Positions 24,578 to 33,800 of a stretch of 63,204 nucleotides of DNA are shown here, piece after piece. Both the position numbers and the translations under genes were made by a program. The notes under the pieces were generated by a model. That model did no database searches. It saw only the letters and a program-made list of their open reading frames with translations, and was not told where the DNA came from. Position 1 is the stretch's first letter. Every line of letters begins with the position of its first letter. This DNA comes from Bradyrhizobium manausense (GTDB lineage: Bacteria > Pseudomonadota > Alphaproteobacteria > Rhizobiales > Xanthobacteraceae), in contig NZ_JAFCKB010000008.1 of the NCBI RefSeq assembly GCF_018130615.1, forward strand, positions 280,001-343,204, written 5' to 3'.

Positions 24578-26452
24578 ATGACGACGTCCGATACGGCCAC
24601 GCATACGCAGCCTTTCCAGGCCGAGGTTTCCGAGCTGCTGCACCTGATGGTGCATTCCGTCTATTCGGAGACCGACATTTTCCTGCGCGAGCTCGTCTCC
24701 AACGCCTCGGACGCCTGCGACAAGCTGCGCTATGAGGCGATCGCCAATCCGGCCCTGCTCGGCGAGGGCGACGCCCTCAAGATCCGCATCATTCCGAACA
24801 AGACGGCCACGACGCTCGCGATCGCCGACAACGGCATCGGCATGGAGCGGCAGGAGCTGATCGACCATCTCGGCACCATCGCCCGCTCCGGCACCAAGGC
24901 GTTCGTGTCGAAGCTGAGGGAGGCCAAGGACGGCCTCGGTCTGATCGGTCAGTTCGGCGTCGGCTTCTATTCCGCCTTCATGGTCGCCGAAAAGATCGTC
25001 GTGATCAGCCGCCGCGCCGGCGAGAGCGATGTCTGGACCTGGACGTCATCCGGCGGTTCCGGCTTCGAGATCGCGCGGGCAAGCGACGAGGACGCGGCAC
25101 GCGTGACGCGCGGCACCGAGATCGTCCTGCACCTGAAGGACGACGCCAAGAAATATCTCGAAACATACGAGATCGAGCGTATCGTCGGCGCCTACTCCGA
25201 CAATATCCTGTTCCCGATCGAGCTCGTGCCGGAAGAGGGCGAGCCGCGCCAGATCAACTCGGCGAGCGCGCTGTGGCAGCGCTCGAAGTCCGAGCTTTCG
25301 ACGGAAGACTACAAGAAGGCCTATCAGCAGATCGCGTCCGCCTTCGACGACCCGGCAATGACGCTGCACTACCGCGCCGAGGGGCGCTATTCCTACGCGG
25401 TGCTGTTGTTTGCACCGTCGACGAAGCCGTTCGACCTGTTCGAGCCGAACCGCAAGGGCCGCGTCAAGCTCTATGTCCGCCGCGTCTTCATCACCGACGA
25501 TGCGGATCTGCTGCCGGGCTATCTCCGCTTCATCCGCGGCGTCGTCGACAGCGAGGATCTTCCGCTCAACATCTCGCGCGAGATGCTGCAGAACAATCCG
25601 CAACTGGCGCAGATCCGCAAAGCCGTGGCGACCCGCGTCGTCAACGAGCTGGAAAGCTTGGCCGAGAAGGACGCTGAAAACTTCACAAAGATCTGGGACG
25701 CCTTCGGCGCTGTGCTGAAAGAGGGCATCTACGAGGATTTCGAGCGCCGCGAAAAGCTGCTCGCGCTATCGCGCTTCACCACCACGACCGGTGAGAAGCG
25801 CGCGCTGAAGGATGTCGTGGCCGATTTCAAGCCGAACCAGACCGAGATCTATTATCTCGTCGGCGACAGCATCGAGCGGCTGAAGTCCAGTCCGCGGCTG
25901 GAAGCTGCGACCGCGCGCGGCATCGAGGTGCTGCTGCTGTCCGATCCGGTCGATGCGTTCTGGACCTCGATGCCGACGGAGTTCGAGGGCAAGCCGCTGA
26001 AGTCGCTGAGCCAGGGCGATCTCAATCTCGACCTGATCCCGCGCGTCGACGACAAGGACGAGGCGAAGAAGGACGAGCCCGAGGCGGATGAAGCCGCCAC
26101 CATCGCGGTGATCAAGGCGGCGCTCGGCGAGCGCGTCAGCGACGTCAAGGCCTCGACCCGCCTCACCAGCTCTGCCTCCTGCCTCGTCGCCGACAGCCAG
26201 GGCCCGAGCCGCGAGCTCGAGCGCATCCTGGCGCAGCAGAACCGCGGCATGCGCACCAAGCCGATCCTGGAGATCAATTTGCGCCACCCGATGGTCACTG
26301 CGATCACCAGGGCCCAGGCCGGCTCGAACACGGTCGACGACCTCAGTCTGCTCCTGCTCGAACAGGCGCAGATCCTGGACGGCGAGCTGCCGGAGGATCC
26401 GGCGGCGTTCGCGGCGCGGCTGAACCGCCTGGTGCTGCAGGGGCTGGGCTGA
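24578..26452 (+). CDS. htpG: Chaperone HtpG (Hsp90)
   Basis: The 624-residue Hsp90 homologue has the GHKL ATP-binding motifs near the N-terminus: [20 protein letters not shown] (about 29-48), [13 protein letters not shown] (about 83-95) and [14 protein letters not shown] (about 128-141). The middle and C-terminal dimerisation domains follow, with the [17 protein letters not shown] and [17 protein letters not shown] signatures. It is an ATP-dependent chaperone in the cytoplasm. The 624-residue length is normal. A heat-shock-type promoter precedes it. It is convergent with the RND permease gene, only 12 bases apart. Confidence 0.96.
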   Translation: MTTSDTATHTQPFQAEVSELLHLMVHSVYSETDIFLRELVSNASDACDKLRYEAIANPALLGEGDALKIRIIPNKTATTLAIADNGIGMERQELIDHLGTIARSGTKAFVSKLREAKDGLGLIGQFGVGFYSAFMVAEKIVVISRRAGESDVWTWTSSGGSGFEIARASDEDAARVTRGTEIVLHLKDDAKKYLETYEIERIVGAYSDNILFPIELVPEEGEPRQINSASALWQRSKSELSTEDYKKAYQQIASAFDDPAMTLHYRAEGRYSYAVLLFAPSTKPFDLFEPNRKGRVKLYVRRVFITDDADLLPGYLRFIRGVVDSEDLPLNISREMLQNNPQLAQIRKAVATRVVNELESLAEKDAENFTKIWDAFGAVLKEGIYEDFERREKLLALSRFTTTTGEKRALKDVVADFKPNQTEIYYLVGDSIERLKSSPRLEAATARGIEVLLLSDPVDAFWTSMPTEFEGKPLKSLSQGDLNLDLIPRVDDKDEAKKDEPEADEAATIAVIKAALGERVSDVKASTRLTSSASCLVADSQGPSRELERILAQQNRGMRTKPILEINLRHPMVTAITRAQAGSNTVDDLSLLLLEQAQILDGELPEDPAAFAARLNRLVLQGLG

Positions 26453-26464
26453 CGCGAGTCGCGC

Positions 26465-29400
26465 CTACTCCGCCGCGTCCTTCTGCTCCTCGTCCTCAAC
26501 CTGCGCCTCCGGCTTCTTCTCCATCCAGCGTGACAGCGCGTTGGAGAAGCGGTCGAGGTAGAGATAGACGACGGGCGTCGTGAACAAGGTCAGTGCCTGG
26601 CTGACGACGAGACCGCCGACCATGGCGTAGCCGAGCGGTTGGCGGATCTCGGCGCCGGTGCCGGTGCCGAGCATCAGGGGGACGCCGCCGAGCAGGGCCG
26701 CCATCGTCGTCATCATGATCGGCCGGAAGCGCAGCAGCGCGGCCTGGCGGATCGATTGCTCCGGCGTCAGGTGCTGCTCGCGCTCGGCGGCGATGGCGAA
26801 GTCTACCATCATGATCCCGTTCTTCTTGACGATGCCGATCAGGAGGATGACGCCGATCAAGGCGATCAGGCTAAAATCAAAGCCGAAGATCATCAGGATC
26901 GCGATCGCGCCGACGCCGGCCGACGGCAGCGTGGACAGGATGGTCAGCGGGTGGATGTAGCTCTCGTACAGCACCCCCAGCACCAGATAGACCACGACGA
27001 GTGCGGCGAGGATCAGCATCGGCACGGTGCCGAGCGATTGCTGGAATGCCTGCGCGGTCCCCTGGAAGCTCATGGACAGCGTCGGCGGCGCCCCCATCTC
27101 GCCTGCCGCGTGTACCACGGCGGCGGTCGCCTGTCCCAGCGCAATGCCCTCGGCCAAGTTGAAGCTGATCGTCACCGCCGGAAACTGGCTCTGATGCGCG
27201 ATCGCGAGCGGCCGCACCGGTTCGTTGTTCCAGCTGCAGATGACTGAAAGCGGGACCTCGTCGCCGGTCAGCGGTGACTTGATGTAGAGCTTGTCGAGCG
27301 TGTCCAGCTTGCCCTGCAGAGCCGGGGTGATCTCGAGCACCACATGATAGCTGTTGGTCTGCGTGAAATATTGCGCCACCTGGCGCTGGCCGAAGGCGTC
27401 GTAGAGCGTATCGTCGATCAGCTGCGGCTGGATGCCATAGCGTGCCGCGGTGTCGCGGTTGATCGTGAGCTGCAGCGTCGTGCCCTCGGTCTGCTGGTCG
27501 GTGGCGACGTCGCGAAGCTCCGGCAGACCTTTCATCTCCGTGAGGATCTTCGGCGCCCAGGTGTTCAGCTCGGATAGATTGGCGTCCTGGAGCGTGAACT
27601 CGAACTGGGTCCGGGTGGCGCGGCCGCCGAGCCGCACGTCCTGCGAGGCCTGCATATAGAGACGTGCGCCCTCGACCTCGGCGAGCTTCGGCCGCAACCG
27701 CGCGATGATCTGTTGCGCGTTGGCGTTGCGCTCCCCGATCGGTTTCAGCGTGACGTACATGCGCCCCGAATTCAGTGCCGTGCCGCCCCCGCCAATGAAC
27801 ATCGCGATGGAATCGACGGCCGGGTCGGCCTGCACGATGGCATTGAGCTCCTCCTGCCGCCGCTTCATCTCGGCGAAGGAGATGTCCTGAGGCATCTCCG
27901 ATACCGCGGTGAGGAAGCCGTTGTCCTGCTGCGGGAAGAAGCCCTTGGGGATCAGGACGAACAGCAGCCCCGACAGCGCGACGGTGGCGAAGAAGACGCA
28001 GAGCGTGATGAGGCTGTGGCGCAGCGCAAGATCGAGGCCGCGTTCATAGGCGCCGAGCAGGCGCTCGAACAGCCGCTCGCTCCATTGATAGAAGCGGCCA
28101 TGGCGGGCCTCGTGGTCGGAACGCAGGAAACGCGAGGCCATCATCGGCGTCAGGCTCAACGATACGACGAGCGAGACGAAGATCGCCATCGACAGCGTCA
28201 CCGCAAATTCGCGGAACAGCCGGCCGATGATGCCGCCCATCAACAGCAGCGGGATCAACACGGCGACCAGCGAGATGCTGATGGAGACGATGGTGAAGCC
28301 GATCTCGGCCGCCCCCTTGTAGGCGGCGGTGACCGGGTTCTCGCCCCGCTCGACATAGCGCGTGATGTTCTCCAGCATCACGATGGCGTCGTCGACCACG
28401 AAGCCGACCGCGATGGTCAGCGCCATCAGCGAGAGATTGTCCAGGGAGTAGCCAAATACCCACATCAGCGAGCAGGCGCCGAGCAGCGCCAGCGGCACGG
28501 TGATGCTCGGAATGATCGTGGCCCAGAAGCTGCGCAGGAAGATGAAGATCACCATTACCACGAGCACAATGGTGATCATGAGCGTGATCTGTACGTCGTC
28601 GACTGCGGCGCGGATGGTGATGGTGCGGTCGCTGATGATCTTGATGCTGATCGCGGGCGGAATTGCCGCGATCAGCCGCGGCAGCTTCTGCTTGATGCGG
28701 TCGACCGTCTCGATGACGTTGGCGCCGGGCTGCTTGAAGATGACCAGGAACACCCCGCGCTTGCCGTCGGCCCAGGCCGCGGTCTTCATGTCCTCCGGTC
28801 CCGACACTGCCTCGCCGATGTCGCGTATCCGCAAAGGTGCGCCGTTGCGATAGGCGATGATGACGTCCTGCCACTGACCGGCCTCGAGCAGCTGGTCGTT
28901 GGCGTAGACCGTGTAGGCGCGCCTCGTGCCGTCGATATTGCCCTTCGGGCTGTCCGTGGTCGCGATCGCGATCTGGCTGCGCACGTCCTCCAGCGACAGG
29001 CCCTTGGCGACCAGCTTGGTCGGATCGACCTGGATGCGCACCGAGGGCTTCTGCTGCCCGCCGACGAACACCTGGGCGACGCCGGGAATCTGGCTGATCT
29101 GTTGCGCGAGCTGGGCGTCGGTGCGGTCGCTGACAGTCGTCAGCGGCAGGGTCTCCGATGTCGCCGACAGGATCATGATCGGCGAATCTGCCGGGTTGAC
29201 CTTCCGGTAGGTCGGCGGCGAGGGCAGGTTCTTCGGCAACTGGCCGCTCGCCGCGTTGATCGCGGCCTGCACGTCGTTGGCGGCGGCGTCGATCAGGCGG
29301 TTGAGGTCGAACTGGATGGTGATCGATGCCGAGCCGAGCGAGCTCGTCGAGGTCATCTGCGTGATGCCGGGGATTTGCGCGAGCTGGCGCTCGAGCGGCT

Positions 29401-29599
29401 GCGCCACGGAGGAGGCCATGGTTTCGGGGCTGCCGCCGGGGAGCGACGCGGAAACCTGGATGGTCGGAAAGTCGACCTGCGGCAACGGTGCAACCGGCAG
29501 CAGGGGGTAGGCCACGAGACCTACGAACAGGATGCCGGCCATCAGCAATGAGGTGCCGATGGGATAGCGGATGAACGGAGACGAGATGCTCTCTTGCAT
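26465..29599 (-). CDS. RND-family multidrug efflux permease (MdtB/MdtC-like)
   Basis: The 1044-residue inner-membrane pump has the RND layout of 12 membrane helices and two large periplasmic loops. It starts MQESISSPFIRYPIGTSLLM, with the GxSPETMASSVAQPLE porter segment near 55-70. The proton-relay Asp pair is in helix 4 (TIAVGFVVDDAIVMLENI, about 400-417), and the second half repeats the layout (LIGIVKKNGIMMVDFAIAAE, about 915-934). It would export drugs or other amphipathic compounds using proton influx. RND pumps need a membrane-fusion protein and an outer-membrane channel; neither lies next to it here, since the downstream neighbour is convergent htpG and 428 bases of non-coding DNA lie upstream. 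Confidence 0.93.
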   Translation of the reverse strand: MQESISSPFIRYPIGTSLLMAGILFVGLVAYPLLPVAPLPQVDFPTIQVSASLPGGSPETMASSVAQPLERQLAQIPGITQMTSTSSLGSASITIQFDLNRLIDAAANDVQAAINAASGQLPKNLPSPPTYRKVNPADSPIMILSATSETLPLTTVSDRTDAQLAQQISQIPGVAQVFVGGQQKPSVRIQVDPTKLVAKGLSLEDVRSQIAIATTDSPKGNIDGTRRAYTVYANDQLLEAGQWQDVIIAYRNGAPLRIRDIGEAVSGPEDMKTAAWADGKRGVFLVIFKQPGANVIETVDRIKQKLPRLIAAIPPAISIKIISDRTITIRAAVDDVQITLMITIVLVVMVIFIFLRSFWATIIPSITVPLALLGACSLMWVFGYSLDNLSLMALTIAVGFVVDDAIVMLENITRYVERGENPVTAAYKGAAEIGFTIVSISISLVAVLIPLLLMGGIIGRLFREFAVTLSMAIFVSLVVSLSLTPMMASRFLRSDHEARHGRFYQWSERLFERLLGAYERGLDLALRHSLITLCVFFATVALSGLLFVLIPKGFFPQQDNGFLTAVSEMPQDISFAEMKRRQEELNAIVQADPAVDSIAMFIGGGGTALNSGRMYVTLKPIGERNANAQQIIARLRPKLAEVEGARLYMQASQDVRLGGRATRTQFEFTLQDANLSELNTWAPKILTEMKGLPELRDVATDQQTEGTTLQLTINRDTAARYGIQPQLIDDTLYDAFGQRQVAQYFTQTNSYHVVLEITPALQGKLDTLDKLYIKSPLTGDEVPLSVICSWNNEPVRPLAIAHQSQFPAVTISFNLAEGIALGQATAAVVHAAGEMGAPPTLSMSFQGTAQAFQQSLGTVPMLILAALVVVYLVLGVLYESYIHPLTILSTLPSAGVGAIAILMIFGFDFSLIALIGVILLIGIVKKNGIMMVDFAIAAEREQHLTPEQSIRQAALLRFRPIMMTTMAALLGGVPLMLGTGTGAEIRQPLGYAMVGGLVVSQALTLFTTPVVYLYLDRFSNALSRWMEKKPEAQVEDEEQKDAAE

Positions 29600-30027
29600 G
29601 CCCTGAAACCACAGACCGGCCAGCGCATCTTCTCGCCGCCCACGGCGGAGCCGCGCTCGAGAGTTCGAGCGCGGATGTGCGTTTCCTTCAGCCCATATGC
29701 TTGTTGATCGCCCCGGAACGTCATCGGTCCGGAGCCGGCGTTGTGGTCGAAAGACTAGTCGGTTCGCTCAGGCCTGCGAACGATTTCCTGCGTCAACTGC
29801 CTGCGACCTTTGTCGAAGGATGGCACGTGGCAAGATATGCGTTCGATGCAGGTCGAACGCGGAGCCTCTTCCCGGTTTCGGATCGTTACGGCGCTGTGTC
29901 GCATCATTTTTGCTGCCTGTCACAAGCGGGAGAGGTATGAGTAGGAACGGTCGCTTCTTCCGCGCTGCTGTGCCATATCGAAATGACATAACGCCTGCCG
30001 TTGTTACCGATTCGAGGAACTTGTCCG
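29600..30027. other. Intergenic, no gene recognised
   Basis: About 430 bases between the divergent RND permease and DUF3551-type genes. Open frames here lack a convincing start or family resemblance. It must hold both promoters, but I see no clear palindromic operator. A GGAAC...CGTT pair at 29715-29742 has a 19-base spacer and is not counted as a promoter. Confidence 0.5.
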
Positions 30028-30312
30028 ATGCGTGTCCCCCTCCTGACCCTCACCGCCATTGCGACGCTGTTCGTCGCGGCAGATGCCAGCGCTCAGACTT
30101 ATGATCCGCGCTACCCGGTGTGCATGCACGTCTACACGGGCGGCGGCGGTGGCTTCGGCGCTGGTGGCGGCAATTATTTCGACTGCTCCTTCACATCGCT
30201 GCCGCAGTGCCGTGCGACGGCATCGGGCCTCGCGGCCAGCTGCGACGTCAATCCCTACTACGCTTTTGATGCGCCGCCCCCGCCGCGCAAGCGTCACAAG
30301 AAGGTGTACTGA
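30028..30312 (+). CDS. DUF3551-type small exported protein
   Basis: The 94-residue product has a Sec signal peptide (MRVPLLTLTAIATLFVAADA, cleaved near SAQ) and a mature part TYDPRYPVCMHVYTGGGGG ... CSFTSLPQCRATASGLAASC ... PYYAF. It has four Cys and a basic tail. The spacing of Cys and the SLPQCRATASGLAASC block match the DUF3551 family, abundant in Bradyrhizobium and of unknown function. The ATG at 30028 has a GAGGAA ribosome site. The disulfide pattern suggests a periplasmic or secreted role. It is a single gene. Confidence 0.8.
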   Translation: MRVPLLTLTAIATLFVAADASAQTYDPRYPVCMHVYTGGGGGFGAGGGNYFDCSFTSLPQCRATASGLAASCDVNPYYAFDAPPPPRKRHKKVY

Positions 30313-30382
30313 CCGCAGCGGCTAGTGCCGCGCGATCACCTAGTGAGGGTAATCGGTTCTCCTGCCGTGCAGAGGCCGCAGG

Positions 30383-31363
30383 CTAATCCTTCTTGATCCC
30401 CGACAGCTCCACGACCTTGCGCCAGCGCTCGGTCTCGGCGGTGAGCATGCCGCCGAACTCGCCGGCATTGCCGTGCAGCGGGATCGCGCCGAGCTCGGCG
30501 ATGCGGGCCTTGATCCCGGGATCGGACAGCGCCGCGTCGACCTCGCGATTGAGGAGGTCGACGATCTCGCGCGGCGTGTCGTAGGGGGCGCCGACGCCGT
30601 AAAACGAGCTCGTCTCGTAACCGGGCAACGAATCCGCGATCGGCGGCACCTCGGGCAAGATCTCCGATCGTTCGCGCGTGGTGACGCCGAGCGCGCGCAG
30701 CTTGCCGGCGCGCACCAGCTCGAAGGACGAGGTGACATTGTCGAACATGCCCTGGATCTGGCCGCTCATCACGTCGGTCAGGCCCGGCGCCGAGCCGCGA
30801 TACGGCACATGGGTGAATTGCACGCCGGCCATCGACTTGAACAGCTCGCCGGAAAGGTGCAGCGAGGTACCGATGCCGGATGAGGCAATCGACGCCTTGC
30901 CGGGATTGGCCTTGGTGTAAGCGATGAAGTCCGCGACGCTCTTCACCGGCAAGTCATTGCTGACGACCAGCACCAGGGGGATGCGCGCGACGCCGGCAAC
31001 CGGTGCGATGCCCTTGGCAAAATCGTAAGGCAGTGCCGGATCGAACGAGGCGTTGATCGCATTCGCGGTCGAGGTCAGCAGCAACGTGTAGCCGTCCGGT
31101 GCGGAGGTGATCACCGCTTGCGTGCCGATATTGCTTCCGGCGCCGGGTTTATTCTCGACCACGAAGGTCTGCCCGAGCCGTTCGGACAGGCGCTGGCAGA
31201 TCAGCCGCGACAATACGTCGGTGGCCCCGCCGGGCGCATAGGGCACCACCCATTTCACGCTCCGCGACGGATAGGATGGGTTGCCGATCGCAAAGGCGCG
31301 AGGCGCCGCAAGTGTCGCCACGGCGCACGCAGCGGTCTGGAGGAAATGTCGCCTGGTAATCAT
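30383..31363 (-). CDS. Tripartite tricarboxylate transporter substrate-binding protein (Bug/TctC family)
   Basis: The 326-residue protein starts MITRRHFLQTAACAVATLAA, a twin-arginine-like signal. The mature part has the Bug-family hallmarks VPYAPGGATDVLSR, VENKPGAGSNIGTQAV and YRGSAPGLTDVMSGQIQ. Bug proteins bind carboxylates or other small acids in the periplasm for TctAB permeases. No tctA or tctB gene is adjacent, so it is an orphan binding protein, common in Bradyrhizobium and Bordetella. Ligand unknown. Confidence 0.88.
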   Translation of the reverse strand: MITRRHFLQTAACAVATLAAPRAFAIGNPSYPSRSVKWVVPYAPGGATDVLSRLICQRLSERLGQTFVVENKPGAGSNIGTQAVITSAPDGYTLLLTSTANAINASFDPALPYDFAKGIAPVAGVARIPLVLVVSNDLPVKSVADFIAYTKANPGKASIASSGIGTSLHLSGELFKSMAGVQFTHVPYRGSAPGLTDVMSGQIQGMFDNVTSSFELVRAGKLRALGVTTRERSEILPEVPPIADSLPGYETSSFYGVGAPYDTPREIVDLLNREVDAALSDPGIKARIAELGAIPLHGNAGEFGGMLTAETERWRKVVELSGIKKD

Positions 31364-31587
31364 CGTGGCCTCCAGTTCGTCTCTCGCGGAGCGAGGGGCA
31401 CGCGCAGCGCACCTGACTGACTGGATTTGCTATCGCAAGAATTGCGCCGGGTCGCACGTCGTTCCGGTCGGCTTGGTAAAGGATGATTGCAGTTAATCGA
31501 GAGCTAACCGAGTTTTACCTTGTCTCTTAACACCTGCGCAGGACGAGCGAGCTAATCTGCCGACACAAGCAGATACCGTCCGAAAGA

Positions 31588-33402
31588 ATGAACGGCATGA
31601 CCATCGGCGTCATCGAGCAACCCAAAGCCGCGCGCGCGCCCTCGGCCTCAAAGATCTGGCTGAAGGCGATCGAGTTGACCGCGAGGATCGAGACGCTGCC
31701 AGGCCGTCTGTTCGCGGACGTCGTCGACGATTGGGCCCGACGCCAGCCTGACCGCATCGCGCTGGTCACGGACAACACAACGCTAGACTATGAAGGTTTG
31801 TCGAAGCGCACCAACCGCTATGCGCGCTGGGCGCGCTCGGTCGGCGTCGCCAAGGGAGATACTGTCGGCCTGATCATGCCGAATGGCATCGATTATGTCG
31901 CAGCCTGGCTCGGCATCAGCCGCGTCGGCGGCGTGGTGGCGCTGATCAACACCAAGCTTGTCGGGAAATCTCTCGCGCATTGCGTCGACGTCGCCAAGCC
32001 ATCGCATATCATCGTCGCGCATGAACTCGCCGAGACGCTGGCGAGCGCAACGCCGCATCTGAAGACGGAGGCCACGATCTGGACCCACGGCGATGCCCGA
32101 AGTGAGCGCGCGATCGACGTTGCGCTCGCCGCGCTTGATGACGGACCGCTTTTGCCGGAGGAGCACGGCGAGGTCACCATCGACGACCGCGCGCTGCTGA
32201 TCTACACGTCCGGCACCACCGGCCTGCCGAAGGCCGCCAGCATCAGCCATCGCCGCATTCTCAACTGGGGGTTCTGGTTCGCGGGCCTCACCGGCGCGAT
32301 GCCACAGGATCGGCTCTACGATTGCCTGCCGCTGTTTCACTCGGTCGGCGGCATTGTCGCGCCCTGCAGCATGCTCGCCGCCGGCGGTTCGGTGGTGATC
32401 GCCGAGAAGTTTTCGGCGTCGAACTTCTGGCCCGACATCGTGCGGCACGACTGCACGCTGTTCCAGTATATCGGCGAGCTCTGTCGCTATCTGCTCAAGG
32501 CGCCGCCGTCGGAATACGAAAATCGCCACCGGCTGCGGCTTGCCTGCGGCAACGGCCTGCGCGGCGACATCTGGGAGGATTTCCAGGGCCGCTTCGCTAT
32601 TCCCCGCGTTCTCGAATTCTACGCCGCGACCGAAGGTAATTTCTCGCTGTTCAACGTCGAGGGACAGCCAGGCGCAATCGGGCGTATCCCGCCGCTGCTT
32701 GCACATCGCTTTCCTGCAGGGCTCGTCAGGCTCGATCCGGACAGCGGCGCGCCGCTGCGTAACGACGAGGGCTTTTGCATCTCCTGCGCCCGCGGAGAAG
32801 CCGGAGAGGCCATCGGCCGCATCGGCAGGGCAGATGAGGGCGGTGGCCGCTTCGAGGGCTATACCGACGCCGGCGAGACCGAAAAGAAGATCCTGCGCGA
32901 CGTCTTTGCCAAGGGCGATGCCTGGTTCCGCACCGGCGACCTGATGCGGCTCGACGACGGGGGCTTCTTTCATTTCGTTGATCGCATCGGCGACACTTTC
33001 CGCTGGAAGGGCGAGAACGTCGCGACATCGGAGGTCAACGACGCCGTGCGCGATTTCACCGGTGTGGTCGATGCGACCACCTATGGTGTCAGCATTCCCG
33101 GCACTGATGGCCGCGCCGGCATGAGCGCGATCGTCGTGAACGAGGGATTTGATATCGCCGCACTGTCTGCGCACCTCGCGCAGCGGCTGCCGGTCTATGC
33201 CCGCCCCGTCTTCGTCCGGATCTCGCGCGAGCTCGATGCGACCGAGACTTTCAAGCAGAAGAAGGGCGAGCTCGCCCGCGAAGGTTTTGACCCGGGCGCG
33301 GTGGCGGATCCGATGTTCATGCGCGATCCGGACTCCGGCGCCTATGTCGCACTCGATCCCGGGACGTATGCGCAGATCTTGGACGGCACGATCAGGCTGT
33401 AG
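31588..33402 (+). CDS. Long-chain acyl-CoA synthetase, FATP/very-long-chain type
   Basis: The 604-residue ligase has LIYTSGTTGLPKAA (about 205-218), FYAATEGNFSLFN (about 344-356, the FATP/FadD6-type motif), WFRTGDLMRLD and FRWKGENVATSEV (about 470-484), and a C-terminal catalytic Lys in TFKQKKGEL. The FATP subclass activates long or very-long-chain fatty acids, sometimes coupled to uptake. It opens a plus-strand cluster with a stand-alone ACP, a second AMP ligase and an SDR. About 150 bases separate it from the ACP, so separate transcription is possible. Confidence 0.88.
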   Translation: MNGMTIGVIEQPKAARAPSASKIWLKAIELTARIETLPGRLFADVVDDWARRQPDRIALVTDNTTLDYEGLSKRTNRYARWARSVGVAKGDTVGLIMPNGIDYVAAWLGISRVGGVVALINTKLVGKSLAHCVDVAKPSHIIVAHELAETLASATPHLKTEATIWTHGDARSERAIDVALAALDDGPLLPEEHGEVTIDDRALLIYTSGTTGLPKAASISHRRILNWGFWFAGLTGAMPQDRLYDCLPLFHSVGGIVAPCSMLAAGGSVVIAEKFSASNFWPDIVRHDCTLFQYIGELCRYLLKAPPSEYENRHRLRLACGNGLRGDIWEDFQGRFAIPRVLEFYAATEGNFSLFNVEGQPGAIGRIPPLLAHRFPAGLVRLDPDSGAPLRNDEGFCISCARGEAGEAIGRIGRADEGGGRFEGYTDAGETEKKILRDVFAKGDAWFRTGDLMRLDDGGFFHFVDRIGDTFRWKGENVATSEVNDAVRDFTGVVDATTYGVSIPGTDGRAGMSAIVVNEGFDIAALSAHLAQRLPVYARPVFVRISRELDATETFKQKKGELAREGFDPGAVADPMFMRDPDSGAYVALDPGTYAQILDGTIRL

Positions 33403-33554
33403 CCGCGGCAAAATCAAGAGATAGGTCCAATTTTATCTGAATTGTCGAAGAGGCCATTTACTTCTGTCGCGTAAACAAGCGGCCATGGGAGGCGGTCTTC
33501 ATGAGCCGCCGCAAGAAAATACGATCGATTAACTAAGCAAGAGGCGAGCAAGCC

Positions 33555-33800
33555 ATGTCGGTAAGGTCTAAGGTCATCGAAGCGATCCAGCAGATCGCCA
33601 AGGAGCAGAACGTCAAGCTTCCCGCACTCTCGGACGATCTGTCGCTGCACGAAACGGGCTTCGACTCGCTCGCCTTCGCGATCCTGGTCGCGCGTCTCGA
33701 GGACGAAACCGGCGTCGATCCCTTCACCATTTCCGAGGACGCTGCGTTCCCCGCCACCGTAGGCGATTTCGTGCGGGCCTACGAAAATGTCCCCGCGTGA
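33555..33800 (+). CDS. Stand-alone acyl carrier protein
   Basis: The 81-residue acidic helical protein has the phosphopantetheine attachment site GFDSLAFAILVARLEDE (Ser about 38), with Leu after the Ser as required. It is not the housekeeping AcpP: the core is GFDSLAF instead of GADSLDTVELVM, and no fab genes surround it. Its last 14 bases overlap the next gene, an AMP ligase, which implies that the two proteins work together, probably with the ligase loading an acid onto this carrier. Confidence 0.88.
   Translation: MSVRSKVIEAIQQIAKEQNVKLPALSDDLSLHETGFDSLAFAILVARLEDETGVDPFTISEDAAFPATVGDFVRAYENVPA

Noticed and set aside
27713-29551. 612-codon plus-strand frame
   Set aside because: It is antisense to the RND permease, with a His/Arg/Asp-rich artificial composition.
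29715-29742. GGAAC...CGTT pair as an EcfG promoter
   Set aside because: The spacer is 19 bases, outside the 16-17 range, and no gene starts soon after it.
31783-33417. 544-codon minus-strand frame
   Set aside because: It is antisense to the FATP-type ligase and has no recognisable protein features.
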